In this document: one piece after another, positions 1-6,934 of the stretch
How the letters are laid out: every line of letters starts with the position of its first letter
How positions within the stretch are numbered: the stretch's first letter is position 1
From: JAGQIB01 sp041393395
GTDB lineage: Bacteria; ARS69
Direction: 5' to 3'
Length of the DNA stretch: 64,000 nucleotides
Assembly: GCA_041393395.1 (NCBI GenBank)
Contig: JAWKKG010000003.1
Location: 620,001 to 684,000, forward strand
Program-made: the position numbers and the translations under genes
Notes under the pieces: model-generated
Database searches by the model: none
The model's input: the letters and a program-made list of their open reading frames with translations, nothing else
What the model was told of the DNA's origin: nothing

Positions 1-1
1 G

Positions 2-109
2 CTCGCATTCCGGAAAGCGCTCGCGATCGATCCGCAGGAACCGAGAGCGAGACGCGCGCTCGGTACCGGCAATTTGCAGGGCGACCGGGACAATGCAACA
101 GCGCCGTAA
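2..109 (+). CDS. C-terminal tail of a TPR-repeat protein (partial)
   Basis: The reading frame is open from the window edge to a TAA at 107-109. It encodes a tail containing AFRKALAIDP, the typical second helix of a tetratricopeptide repeat (A..AL.idP). The rest of the protein lies outside the window, so its role cannot be given. The last dozen residues (after RRALG) look unstructured. The call rests on this one TPR-like helix. Confidence 0.5.
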   Translation, partial: LAFRKALAIDPQEPRARRALGTGNLQGDRDNATAP

Positions 110-171
110 ATCCCGGACCGGCTCCTACTTTCCCGTGGACTTGGTACATGGGCGCGGGTAACGTCTGCAGT

Positions 172-191
172 CCGACCGGACATCCGGTCGG
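172..191. terminator. Stem-loop between the TPR tail and the HTH gene
   Basis: CCGACCGG, loop ACAT, CCGGTCGG form a perfect 8-bp stem. It is followed only by GTTTGC, so it is at best a weak intrinsic terminator for the upstream gene. It could also sit in the leader of the gene at 280. Confidence 0.35.
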
Positions 192-279
192 GTTTGCACC
201 TGGTAATGCCGTCGGTCCCGCGTAGCCATCCCCCCGGCTCGCCCCCTCACCGGCGGTGTCTGTCGGCGAGGAGAACGCC

Positions 280-708
280 ATGGCCGATCTGGAAAAGGTT
301 CTGGACAAGTACGATCTGCGCGACCTGGAATCCGCGATTCGCAAGCGCCGCGTGAAGGAAGAGAAGAACCTAGCGACACTCGTGCAGCGCAAGCGCGAAC
401 TCGAGAGCGAACTCCGCAAGGTGGAGCGCGCGTACCGCGGAGCCCTCGCGGCGGCCCAGGCGCACGACGGGAAACGTCGTCGGAAGCCGAACGCGCGTCG
501 CCTCAACGACATCTCGCTCGCCGAGGCCATGGTGCAGGTGATGAAGGCCCGTCGCAAGGCGATCCACTACCGGGACCTGATGGAAGCGATCCAGAAGCGG
601 AAGCTCTACCAGACGAACAGCCCGAACCTCCTCTCCACGATCGCCGTCACGCTCAAGCGCGACAAGCGCTTCAAGAAGGCCGAGCCGGGCTACTACACGC
701 TCGCCTGA
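280..708 (+). CDS. HARE-HTH-like winged-helix protein with N-terminal coiled coil
   Basis: A 142-residue basic protein. Residues about 5-60 are rich in K, R and E with heptad-like spacing, suggesting a coiled coil. Residues about 72-142 (SLAEAMVQVMKARRKAIHYRDL ... through RFKKAEPGYYTLA) match the pattern of HARE-HTH winged-helix domains. In other proteins, including the RNA polymerase delta subunit, that domain binds nucleic acid or polymerase. The ATG at 280 is chosen because GAGGAG lies about 6 bases upstream; a GTG at 256 would add eight residues with no such site. It is convergent with the cca gene. A DNA-binding or chromatin-type role is inferred, and no partner is visible. Confidence 0.7.
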   Translation: MADLEKVLDKYDLRDLESAIRKRRVKEEKNLATLVQRKRELESELRKVERAYRGALAAAQAHDGKRRRKPNARRLNDISLAEAMVQVMKARRKAIHYRDLMEAIQKRKLYQTNSPNLLSTIAVTLKRDKRFKKAEPGYYTLA

Positions 709-735
709 GTTCCTCCCGGGAAGTCGACAGCCGAA

Positions 736-2103
736 TCACGCGGAGGGTCCGTGGTGTCCGCACCGCGGGCCCTTCGTGCGTCCGGGGTCGTCGGCGAGAT
801 CCCGGCGGGCGCGATCGAGTGCCGCGTCGCGCGACGGGAGCTCCCCTTCGAGCTGCAGTTCCTCGAGGTAGGCGAGCTCGCGGCCGAGCTCCGGTCCCGC
901 GGCCCAGCCCATCGCGAGCAGATCGTCTCCGGTGACGAGTCGCGGCGGGGAGAGGTTCTCGGGGCCGAGACGGGCGAGTTCGCGCACGGCGAACTCCCAG
1001 TGGTCGAGGCGCCGGTGACTCGCGAGACAGTCCGCGCGGTGCAACTCCAGATGCTCGGAGAAGCCCTCGCGCCGGAGGAAGCGCTTCCGGGTGGATTCCC
1101 GCATGTGCTCGATGTCCGCGAAGCCCATGTGATCGGCCACCAGCGCCACGATGCGATCGCGCGACTCGTTCGAGAACCGCAGACGCGCGCAGATCTCGGC
1201 CGCGATGTCCGCGCCGACCTTCGCGTGGCGCGGAAAGCGGATGCGATCCGGCGCCGCCACGAACGTCGGTGGTTTGCCGACGTCGTGCAGCAGCGCGCCG
1301 AAGGCGAGCTCCACCGACGGCGCCTGCAGATGGAGGAACAGATCCTTCGTGTGCGTGAACACGTCGCCCTCGGGGTGGTACTCCGGCGGTTGCTCCACGC
1401 CGACCATCGCCTCCACCTCCGGGAGGATCACGCGCAACAGACCGAGCCCGTGCAGCAGATCGATCGCGAGCGAGGGATTCGCGCCGCAGAGCATCCGCGC
1501 GAGCTCGTCCCGCACCCGCTCGGCCGCGACCGTCGCCACGCGCGGCGCATGCTGCATGATCGCCGTTCGCGTGGCGGGCTCGATCGTCAGTCCGAGCTGC
1601 GCCACGAAACGGACGGCGCGCAGGAGTCGCAGGTGATCTTCCTCGAAACGACGGTCGGGATCGCCGATCGCCCGGAGGCGACGCTGCTCGAGATCCCGTC
1701 GTCCGTCGACCCAGTCGCGGACCTCGCCCGTCTCGGGGTCGAGGTACAGGCCGTTGATCGTGAAGTCGCGGCGCCGGGCATCCTCCTCGTGCGTGCCGTA
1801 CCGGACCGACGCGGGACGGCGGCCGTCGAGGTACGGTCCCTCGGTGCGGAACGTCGCGACCTCGATCGCGGCCTCGGGTGCGGGAACCACGACGACTCCG
1901 AACGACGCGCCCACGAGACGCCCCGTCGGGTGCAGCGCGGTGACCTCCTCCGGCCGGGCGGAGGTGGCGATGTCCACGTCGGCGGGGGAGAGCCCGAGCA
2001 GATGGTCGCGAACGGCGCCGCCCGCGAACCAGGCCTCGTGCCCGGCAGCGCGCAGCCCGCGCAGGATCCGGAGCGCGGCGGTCCACGAAGGAGTCGGTTC
2101 CAC
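736..2103 (-). CDS. cca: CCA tRNA nucleotidyltransferase / poly(A) polymerase family, HD-domain type
   Basis: A 455-residue class II nucleotidyltransferase that adds or repairs the 3' CCA of tRNAs (a poly(A) polymerase-like activity is the alternative). The head domain shows GGAVRD near residue 28, the catalytic DVDIATSA at about 42-49, and RRDFTING, the RNA-binding and nucleotide-specificity segment. A central tRNA-binding helix follows. Then comes an HD phosphohydrolase domain with FTHTKD and LLHDVGKP, as in E. coli-type long CCA enzymes. The start is GTG with GGGAGGG about 10 bases upstream. It is divergent from the Trm112-like gene, 81 bases away. The last 20 residues are Arg/Gly-rich and probably disordered. 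Confidence 0.92.
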   Translation of the reverse strand: MEPTPSWTAALRILRGLRAAGHEAWFAGGAVRDHLLGLSPADVDIATSARPEEVTALHPTGRLVGASFGVVVVPAPEAAIEVATFRTEGPYLDGRRPASVRYGTHEEDARRRDFTINGLYLDPETGEVRDWVDGRRDLEQRRLRAIGDPDRRFEEDHLRLLRAVRFVAQLGLTIEPATRTAIMQHAPRVATVAAERVRDELARMLCGANPSLAIDLLHGLGLLRVILPEVEAMVGVEQPPEYHPEGDVFTHTKDLFLHLQAPSVELAFGALLHDVGKPPTFVAAPDRIRFPRHAKVGADIAAEICARLRFSNESRDRIVALVADHMGFADIEHMRESTRKRFLRREGFSEHLELHRADCLASHRRLDHWEFAVRELARLGPENLSPPRLVTGDDLLAMGWAAGPELGRELAYLEELQLEGELPSRDAALDRARRDLADDPGRTKGPRCGHHGPSA

Positions 2104-2184
2104 TTCTCACCCTCCCGGGAATCGTGCCAAGATCATCGCATTCCCGGTCGCGCGTCGACCACCGTTCCCGCCGAGGAGAAATCC

Positions 2185-2394
2185 GTGATCGACCCCGAAC
2201 TGCTCGAGCTCCTCGTCTGTCCGCTCTCTCGCGCCCCCGTCGTGGTGGACGGAGAGTGGATCGTGTCGACCGACCCCGCGACCCGGCGTCGCTACCGGAT
2301 CGACGACGGCATTCCCGTGATGCTGATCGACGAGTCCGAGGAGCTGGACGAGCCCACATGGCGCGCGATCATGGATCGCGCCGGGCGCAGCTAG
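2185..2394 (+). CDS. Trm112-like small zinc-ribbon-type protein (UPF0434 family)
   Basis: A 69-residue protein starting MIDPELLELLVCPLSRAPV and continuing to RYRIDDGIPVMLIDE. This is the standard pattern of bacterial Trm112/YcaR-like proteins: L..L.CP, then Y.I.DGIP.ML..EA. In eukaryotes and archaea Trm112 is a methyltransferase activator; in bacteria the partner is usually unknown. Only one Cys of the expected zinc pair (CPLS) is present. The GTG at 2185 is chosen because it begins the conserved domain and GAGGAG lies 7 bases upstream. The stop codon overlaps the convergent membrane-protein stop in a shared CTAG. Confidence 0.85.
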   Translation: MIDPELLELLVCPLSRAPVVVDGEWIVSTDPATRRRYRIDDGIPVMLIDESEELDEPTWRAIMDRAGRS

Positions 2395-4061
2395 CCTCCG
2401 TCCCCCTCGTCGATCGCTGTTTCGGGCACCCGGAAATCGAGCACGAAGCGGGAAAAGCCCGCGAAGCGCGTGCGCACGATCGGTGTCTCGGCCGGCCGCG
2501 CGCGCAGGACGATCTGGCGCGCCATCCGGGGATCCGAGGTCACGGTGTAGGGCGACGTCGTCGCTTCGTCCACGACCTCGAGGCGCTCCGCGTCCGGCGA
2601 CGCGAACCACGCCGGCAACAGCACGAGCGCGTCCACCGGATGAGCGCGCACGAACCTCTCGTCCTGATCCCGCATCTCCGGCGTGTTCAGTCCGATCACG
2701 TCGAGCGTCTCGCAATCGGAGAAGTAGCGAACCGCGCCGGCGTCGGATGCGGCCACACGCCACGTGCCGCCCGACGCGCGCGCGAGTCGCTCGCCGAGCG
2801 CGCGCTGCACCTCGTTGATGTTGCGGACGTCCTGATGCAGGTGACGACTCTCCGGTCCCGTGACGCGTGCGGCCCCGATGATCGCGAGCAGTGCGAGAAT
2901 CGCGGCGGGCGCGAGCGGCGCGCGACGCAGACGCTCGCCGAGCCCCGCAGCTCCGATCCCCGTTGCCACGAGCAGGGCGGGCAAGGCGGGCCACACGTAG
3001 CGCTGATGGTAGAACGCATCCGGGTCGGCGGGATCCAGGATCGAGAGGTTCGCGAGCAGGAATGCGCCTCCAATCGCGAGCGGCCAGGTGCCCGCGCGCG
3101 CGGGTGAGCCCGGACGGGAGACGCCCGGCACGAGTCCCAGCAGGAACAGCGCGCCGACTCCGCCCGCGAACGGAGGGACGCGCGGCAGCAGATCGAGCAG
3201 GAACACGCCGATCCGACCCGGCAGCGCTCCGAGGGAGGCCGCGCTCTTTGCATAGAACGTGGCGGGGAGCGGACGGCCACTCGCGAAGAGATCCCAAAGC
3301 ACGAGCGCCAGGGCGGCCACGACCGGCGGTCCGGCGGCGCGGAGCCAGGTGCGGGACTGCGCGGCGGCGGGAGTGCGGCGCTGGAGCAGCACGAGTGCCA
3401 CGAGCCCGGACGCCGCGCACTCGGGACGCGTGAGACCGGCGGCCGCGATCAGCAGGCCGGTCGCGAGCGGCCGACCGGCCCAGGCCGCCCACGTCATCGC
3501 GAGCAGCAGGGCGCTCGTGAGCGGAACTTCCATGCCGGACACGGCGGCTGCGGCGAGTGGCGTGGCGAGGGCGACGAGCCCGCCGGCGAGCAGGACGGCG
3601 ACCGACGTCGACGGGGCGGTCCGCGCGCGCGGCCCGAGCAGCGAGCCGGCGAGCCCGGCCGCGAGAAACGCCGTCGCGGCGTGAAGCGCGCCTCCGAGCA
3701 TCCAGACCCCGCGCACCACGCGGTCGATCGAGTCGCCCGCGATCGCGTGCACGGCGGCGAGCGCGGCCGCCCACAACGGAGCCGTACATCCCGTGGCCGC
3801 GACTCCGTCGTTGTACGCGAGGTAGCCGTTCCGGAGGAGTCCGCGCCCGTACACGAGATGGATCCAGGCGTCGTCGAGCCGGAATCCCGGCGGTCCCGTG
3901 CCCGGATCGCGTCCGAGCGTCGCGACCGCGATCACCGCGAAGGCGGCGAGCGCCGCCGATGCGACCGGAGCGAACGTTCGTTTCTCGGACACGACCACAT
4001 CCTGCGGCGGGAAAGCACTCGCGCTACCACATCTGGTAGAGCGGAATCCTTGACGAGCCAC
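2391..4061 (-). CDS. Polytopic membrane protein, glycosyltransferase-C/mannosyltransferase-like
   Basis: A protein of up to 556 residues with about ten hydrophobic segments in the first 380 residues and a soluble C-terminal third. Near the N-terminus a short segment with acidic residues (FRLDDAWIHL) follows the first membrane span, as in GT-C enzymes that use polyprenyl-phosphate sugars. TRPE and YHQRYVWPALP resemble the periplasmic loops of bacterial dolichyl-mannosyltransferase-like proteins. A role in cell-surface glycan transfer is inferred from topology only. The N-terminal 21 residues look untranslated; a start at the V-V-V-S-E-K-R cluster (about 3992-3998) would place the first membrane segment near the N-terminus. 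Confidence 0.7.
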   Translation of the reverse strand: MARQGFRSTRCGSASAFPPQDVVVSEKRTFAPVASAALAAFAVIAVATLGRDPGTGPPGFRLDDAWIHLVYGRGLLRNGYLAYNDGVAATGCTAPLWAAALAAVHAIAGDSIDRVVRGVWMLGGALHAATAFLAAGLAGSLLGPRARTAPSTSVAVLLAGGLVALATPLAAAAVSGMEVPLTSALLLAMTWAAWAGRPLATGLLIAAAGLTRPECAASGLVALVLLQRRTPAAAQSRTWLRAAGPPVVAALALVLWDLFASGRPLPATFYAKSAASLGALPGRIGVFLLDLLPRVPPFAGGVGALFLLGLVPGVSRPGSPARAGTWPLAIGGAFLLANLSILDPADPDAFYHQRYVWPALPALLVATGIGAAGLGERLRRAPLAPAAILALLAIIGAARVTGPESRHLHQDVRNINEVQRALGERLARASGGTWRVAASDAGAVRYFSDCETLDVIGLNTPEMRDQDERFVRAHPVDALVLLPAWFASPDAERLEVVDEATTSPYTVTSDPRMARQIVLRARPAETPIVRTRFAGFSRFVLDFRVPETAIDEGDGG

Positions 4062-4196
4062 TCACGATACCTTAGCGTGCGCCTCGTTCGGAGGGGAAAG
4101 AGCTCCGGACATCCGTCGAAATCGCTCGGCTCCCGGTGGAAGGTCCCCCCGCCGGAAGTCGTCGTTCCGGGGGAGACAAGAAGGAAGACCACGCCC

Positions 4197-4373
4197 ATGA
4201 AAAGGAGACCCTTCGTCCAGGGTACTTCGGTTCGGAAGCAGGTCCTCCGTCAGCGTCGAATTCATACGAGCTTTTCCGACATGTGGCAGGCGCTGCGGCA
4301 GCAAGCGAGCGAGATGCCCCGCGAGATGGTCCGTGAAGTGAAGGGGAGTTCGCCCGCCCCGGCTCGCGCGTAG
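4197..4373 (+). CDS. Possible small basic protein (58 aa)
   Basis: ATG at 4197 is preceded by AAGGAAGA at a workable spacing. The product begins MKRRPFVQGTSVRKQ and is strongly basic, with a central helix-like stretch (SDMWQALRQQASEMPREMVREV). A 12-bp terminator hairpin with a T-rich tail lies 61 bases after the stop on the same strand, so a plus-strand transcript ends here. I do not recognise a family. The alternative is a noncoding transcript. Confidence 0.4.
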   Translation: MKRRPFVQGTSVRKQVLRQRRIHTSFSDMWQALRQQASEMPREMVREVKGSSPAPARA

Positions 4374-4434
4374 GACGTCGACGAGATCGCGCCGTCGAGG
4401 GGCGCGGCTCGAAGACTCCTCCATGAGTCAGACG

Positions 4435-4468
4435 CGCCCCGGGTCCTCGGACCCGGGGCGTTTCCTTT
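4435..4468 (+). terminator. Intrinsic terminator
   Basis: CGCCCCGGGTCC, loop TC, GGACCCGGGGCG forms a perfect 12-bp stem followed by TTTCCTTT on the plus strand. It ends the transcript carrying the short ORF at 4197-4373. Confidence 0.8.
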
Positions 4469-4508
4469 GCGGGGGTGCTGCTTCGGGTTGCCGTTTCCGG
4501 CGGCGCGG

Positions 4509-4856
4509 CTAGCGGATCGCGTTCGCCGCGAGATAGACGTCGAGCGGGAACACGCGCGGTCCGGGGGCACGCAGCTCGACCTGGAACCAAAGTCCCGTGA
4601 CGCCGAGCGGAGCCGTGGTCTCCCCGGGCTCGAGCACGACGCGATCGAACGCGGTCCCGAAGAAGTCCACCGGCACGACCTGGAGCGGCCCGGTCGTGCG
4701 GTTCTCCACGAGGAGCCGATCCCCCGGCGCCAGCACGAGCCGCGGGGTATCGGCACCCGCCGGGTTCGTGACGACCACGCGCACCACCTGAGCCCGACGG
4801 GAACCGTCGGTCCCGGCCGGGGACGGAATCGTATGCAGGCGGGAAAGCGTGTTCAC
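4509..4856 (-). CDS. Small beta-sandwich protein of unknown function (cupredoxin-like pattern)
   Basis: A 115-residue protein. The GTG at 4856 is chosen because GGAGG stands 6 bases upstream; an open frame continues to 5216 but its residues look non-coding. Alternating hydrophobic strands (VVRVVVTNP, RLVLAPGDRLLVENRT, LQVVPVDF, FDRVVLEPGET, GLWFQVEL) resemble a cupredoxin-type or plastocyanin-like fold. The copper-ligand His/Cys/Met set is missing and there is no signal peptide with this start. No partner gene is adjacent, and the function is unknown. Confidence 0.5.
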   Translation of the reverse strand: MNTLSRLHTIPSPAGTDGSRRAQVVRVVVTNPAGADTPRLVLAPGDRLLVENRTTGPLQVVPVDFFGTAFDRVVLEPGETTAPLGVTGLWFQVELRAPGPRVFPLDVYLAANAIR

Positions 4857-5082
4857 GGGAGCCTCCGGGAGCTGGGCACGAACCCACTTTGCCCACGAGG
4901 AGGCCGATCCGCAACGCCACGTAAAACGAAACTCTCGTGGTGCGGAAAATGTGTCTGCGCCGAATCGACGTTCTGCCGGCCCCGTGATGGCTACCCAGCG
5001 CGCCGTTCTTGTGAGGATTGGGGCCGCGGTGGTCATCCGATCGGGCGATCGGGGCCGAGACACAATTTCCGAACCACCGGGC

Positions 5083-5120
5083 AAAAGAAAGGAGGCGAGG
5101 TGGCCAGTACCCCGCCTCCT
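5083..5120 (-). terminator. Minus-strand intrinsic terminator without an obvious gene
   Basis: Read on the minus strand, AGGAGGCGGGGT and ACCTCGCCTCCT pair at 11 of 12 positions around a 7-base loop, followed by TTCTTTT. No credible minus-strand gene precedes it between here and dinB, so it may end a small RNA transcribed leftward from somewhere in 5125-5480. Confidence 0.6.
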
Positions 5121-5350
5121 AGACCCTGTGCGGCGGACGCCGCGCTCTCGAAAGTCGAGGGGTGAATCCTCGTTTCGAACCGGAACACACCTCCGAGCAC
5201 CGGTCCGGAGGGCCACCCCTCAGTTGCCGGGGAATCGAAGCAAGGGGAATGCCGGAACGCGCCAGTCCTGGCGAGAAACTGCAAGTGCATTTCTGGCAAC
5301 GACTTTGCCCGCTCGATGATGCTCGCGGGACGGGACGAGCGCGGGAGCCA

Positions 5351-5420
5351 TGTCCTCTCGAGAGGACAGAGAGTCGGACTGCTGTCCTCCGGAGGGGACA
5401 TCTGACCTCGAAGGAGGACG
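5351..5420. promoter_or_regulatory. Cluster of 18-bp operator-like palindromes
   Basis: 5351-5368 is a perfect 18-bp palindrome, TGTCCTCTCGAGAGGACA. 5383-5400 is the same site with 15 of 18 bases identical. 5403-5420 is a degenerate copy with 12 of 18 identical. The first two are 32 bases apart start to start, about three helical turns, as expected for cooperative binding of a dimeric regulator. They lie 170-235 bases upstream of the small gene at 5587. Confidence 0.5.
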
Positions 5421-5485
5421 GCATCGCGGGCGCCGCAGGCCCCACGCTCCGGGCCGTTCGCCCGGGGCGCCGCACGCTCCGTGCA

Positions 5486-5514
5486 TGGATGACCAGACAG
5501 ATGTCTGGTATGTT
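5486..5514 (+). promoter_or_regulatory. Promoter with a palindromic spacer
   Basis: TGGATG (5486-5491) and TATGTT (5509-5514) are 17 bases apart. The second element is preceded by TGG, giving an extended -10 (TGnTATGTT). The spacer is a perfect inverted repeat: ACCAGACA, GA, TGTCTGGT at 5492-5509. A palindrome between -35 and -10 is typical of a repressor operator or a MerR-type activator site. Transcription would start near 5521, giving a leader of about 65 bases to the TTG at 5587. Confidence 0.5.
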
Positions 5515-5586
5515 CTCGCCGAGGTGGAAAGGACGTGTGGGGTTCGCCGGTCGGCACCCGGTGCGAGCCGGGAGGGGGACCTCGAG

Positions 5587-5838
5587 TTGATCGAGAAGGT
5601 GCAGGAGCCCGTGGAGGTGCTCGGCAAGTTCGTGGAAGGTCAGATTCAACCGCTCCGCTTCCGCTGGCGGGGTCGCGTGTTCACCGTGGCGGAAGTCACG
5701 GGGACATGGATCAAGCGGGTCGGCGAGCACCGAGAGCACTTCTTCTCGGTCGGGGTCGGCAGCCGGGATCATTACGAGCTCAGCTACCAGGCGCGCACGT
5801 CCCAGTGGACGCTCGAGAACATCTACACCGATGGCTGA
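5587..5838 (+). CDS. DUF6504-like small protein
   Basis: An 83-residue protein: IEKVQEPVEVL, then PLRFRWRGRVFTVAEVTGTWIK, HFFSVGVGSRDHYELSYQ and WTLENIYTDG. The FRWRGR.F.V..V...W ... Y.L.Y ... W.L..IY order fits small DUF6504-type proteins, whose function is not established. The TTG at 5587 is chosen because GGGAGGGG lies about 8 bases upstream. An in-frame ATG at 5485 is possible, but it would put the promoter palindrome inside the gene. A GC-rich stem-loop follows at 5871-5892. Confidence 0.65.
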   Translation: MIEKVQEPVEVLGKFVEGQIQPLRFRWRGRVFTVAEVTGTWIKRVGEHREHFFSVGVGSRDHYELSYQARTSQWTLENIYTDG

Positions 5839-5870
5839 AACGCGGGCGGGAGCATCGGGCGGAACGGGCA

Positions 5871-5892
5871 CGGGGCGCCGATCGGCGCCCCG
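5871..5892. terminator. Palindromic stem-loop between convergent genes
   Basis: CGGGGCGCC, GATC, GGCGCCCCG: a perfect 22-base palindrome midway between the ends of the genes at 5838 and 5925. There is no T tract. It probably serves as a bidirectional 3' structure. Confidence 0.5.
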
Positions 5893-5924
5893 CGCATGAA
5901 TCGGTATTCGATCGTGGTTCCGAT

Positions 5925-6389
5925 CTACATGTAGGGCATCGAAGGCGTCTTGCCGACCAGACGCGCGTACACGGCGAGGGCTCCCCGGTGGTGCGCCGTG
6001 TGATCCACGAGTCCCTGCGCCGCGGCGCCCCGGGGCGCGCCGCCCATGAGATTGTCGTTCTCGATGGGCTTCGCGAGGTCCTCGTTCGAAGCGGCGCCCC
6101 AGGTGTCCACGGCTCGCTTCATCGAGCGTTCCCACCAGGCCCGGGCCTCCGTGAGCGACTTGACCTGCCGGATCGCAGCGTCGTGCTTCGCGAAGTCCAT
6201 GTCGAAGCCCTTGCCGCCGAAGACGCCTTCCACGAACCAATCCACGGTCTGTGCCGTGTGGGCGACGTGCTGCGCCACCGTGTAGAGACCGGGCTGCGGA
6301 GCGAACTCCGAGTCCGCCTCGGCGAAGCAGTCCGTTCCCCGATCGAAGTAGGCCTTCGAGTTGTTCAACGAGATCACGATGGGATTCAT
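5925..6389 (-). CDS. DinB-family four-helix-bundle protein
   Basis: A 154-residue protein with the DinB/YfiT pattern: N-terminal helix, PGLYTVAQHVAHTAQTVDW (first metal-ligand His at about 41-44), and a C-terminal VDHTAHHRGALAVYARLVGK carrying the second His pair. DinB-like proteins bind a divalent metal through three His residues and include thiol-dependent S-transferases; the substrate here is unknown. The ATG at 6389 has GGAGAAG 6 bases upstream. Three spaced copies of a 45-base repeat lie 60-160 bases upstream, a likely control region. Confidence 0.85.
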   Translation of the reverse strand: MNPIVISLNNSKAYFDRGTDCFAEADSEFAPQPGLYTVAQHVAHTAQTVDWFVEGVFGGKGFDMDFAKHDAAIRQVKSLTEARAWWERSMKRAVDTWGAASNEDLAKPIENDNLMGGAPRGAAAQGLVDHTAHHRGALAVYARLVGKTPSMPYM

Positions 6390-6934
6390 CGCGCGCTTCT
6401 CCTGTCCGGCACCGCCGGCTTTGCCCCGACCGTATTGCCCGGCGCGTACGGTAGCACGAAGTCTCCAAGGAGTCCGCCGTCGGCGGTGCGGGTCGGTGGC
6501 ACGAAGTGACGAAGAGTCCGCACGGTCGGAAAGGGCAACGTAGCACGAAGCTACAAGTCTCCGCCCGGGGGTGACCGGGGGAGCCGCCCCCCTCGGTCGC
6601 GGATCGTCGCAGGTGTCCGGCCGACCGAACTCCGAACCTCGCACCGGGTCGTCTCTCGGCTGGCCGCCCTCGACCATCTCGGCGAGCCTCTGCGCCACTT
6701 CCGCCGGACGGGGGCGCCCGGACGTCCTTTCGCCCCGCGGCCGATCGAGTGACTTTTGGCGACGCGCCGGGGTCTCGTCGTGTTCGTGGCCGTGGCCTTC
6801 TCGGCGACTGGACGTCTTCTCCGAGAGAGCATTCGTGGTTGCGCACTTCCGGCGTCGTTCCTAGGATCTTCGACCGTCGCCGGCATCCAGCGCGCGCACG
6901 TCTCCACGCGGCGAAACCCGATCGGAGGAACACC
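6390..6934. other. Intergenic region between divergent genes, carrying a 45-base repeat
   Basis: No credible gene is seen in these 545 bases. Near the dinB start are three degenerate tandem repeats; the remainder is GC-rich without clear signals. The frames open here on both strands are arginine-rich and lack conserved patterns. Confidence 0.6.
6451..6566. repeat. Three degenerate tandem repeats, period 44-45 bases
   Basis: Copies begin at 6451, 6496 and 6540. Each opens GTAGCACGAAG or GTGGCACGAAG and continues into a loosely conserved AAG.GTCCGCC stretch. The third copy reads GTAGC-ACGAA-GCTAC, a small inverted repeat. On the minus strand each copy offers ...CTTCGTGCTAC, pointing toward dinB. 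They could be activator sites or tandem promoters. Confidence 0.55.

Larger units (their letters stand above)
4857..5586. other. 730-base region without convincing genes, rich in regulatory signals
   Basis: No frame here has convincing coding character. It holds a minus-strand intrinsic terminator (5090-5120) with no obvious gene in front of it, two near-identical 18-bp palindromes (5351-5368 and 5383-5400) with a degenerate third copy, and a promoter-like element whose spacer is a perfect palindrome (5492-5509). Composition from about 5230 to 5330 is less GC-rich than the flanks. Confidence 0.6.

Noticed and set aside
751..2184. Long plus-strand frame opposite the cca gene as an extension of the Trm112-like gene
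   Set aside because: The Trm112 domain begins at the GTG at 2185 with its own ribosome-binding site; the upstream residues are antisense to cca and show no domain.
5351..5368. Terminator hairpin
   Set aside because: The perfect palindrome leaves no loop and is not followed by a T tract, so an operator is a better reading.
5507..5520. Sigma-54 -24/-12 element near the palindromic promoter
   Set aside because: The GG and GC elements are not 12 bases apart (off by one) and the -12 region lacks TTGC.
6451..6566. CRISPR array
   Set aside because: The three 45-base copies are contiguous without unique spacers, strongly degenerate, and no cas genes are present.
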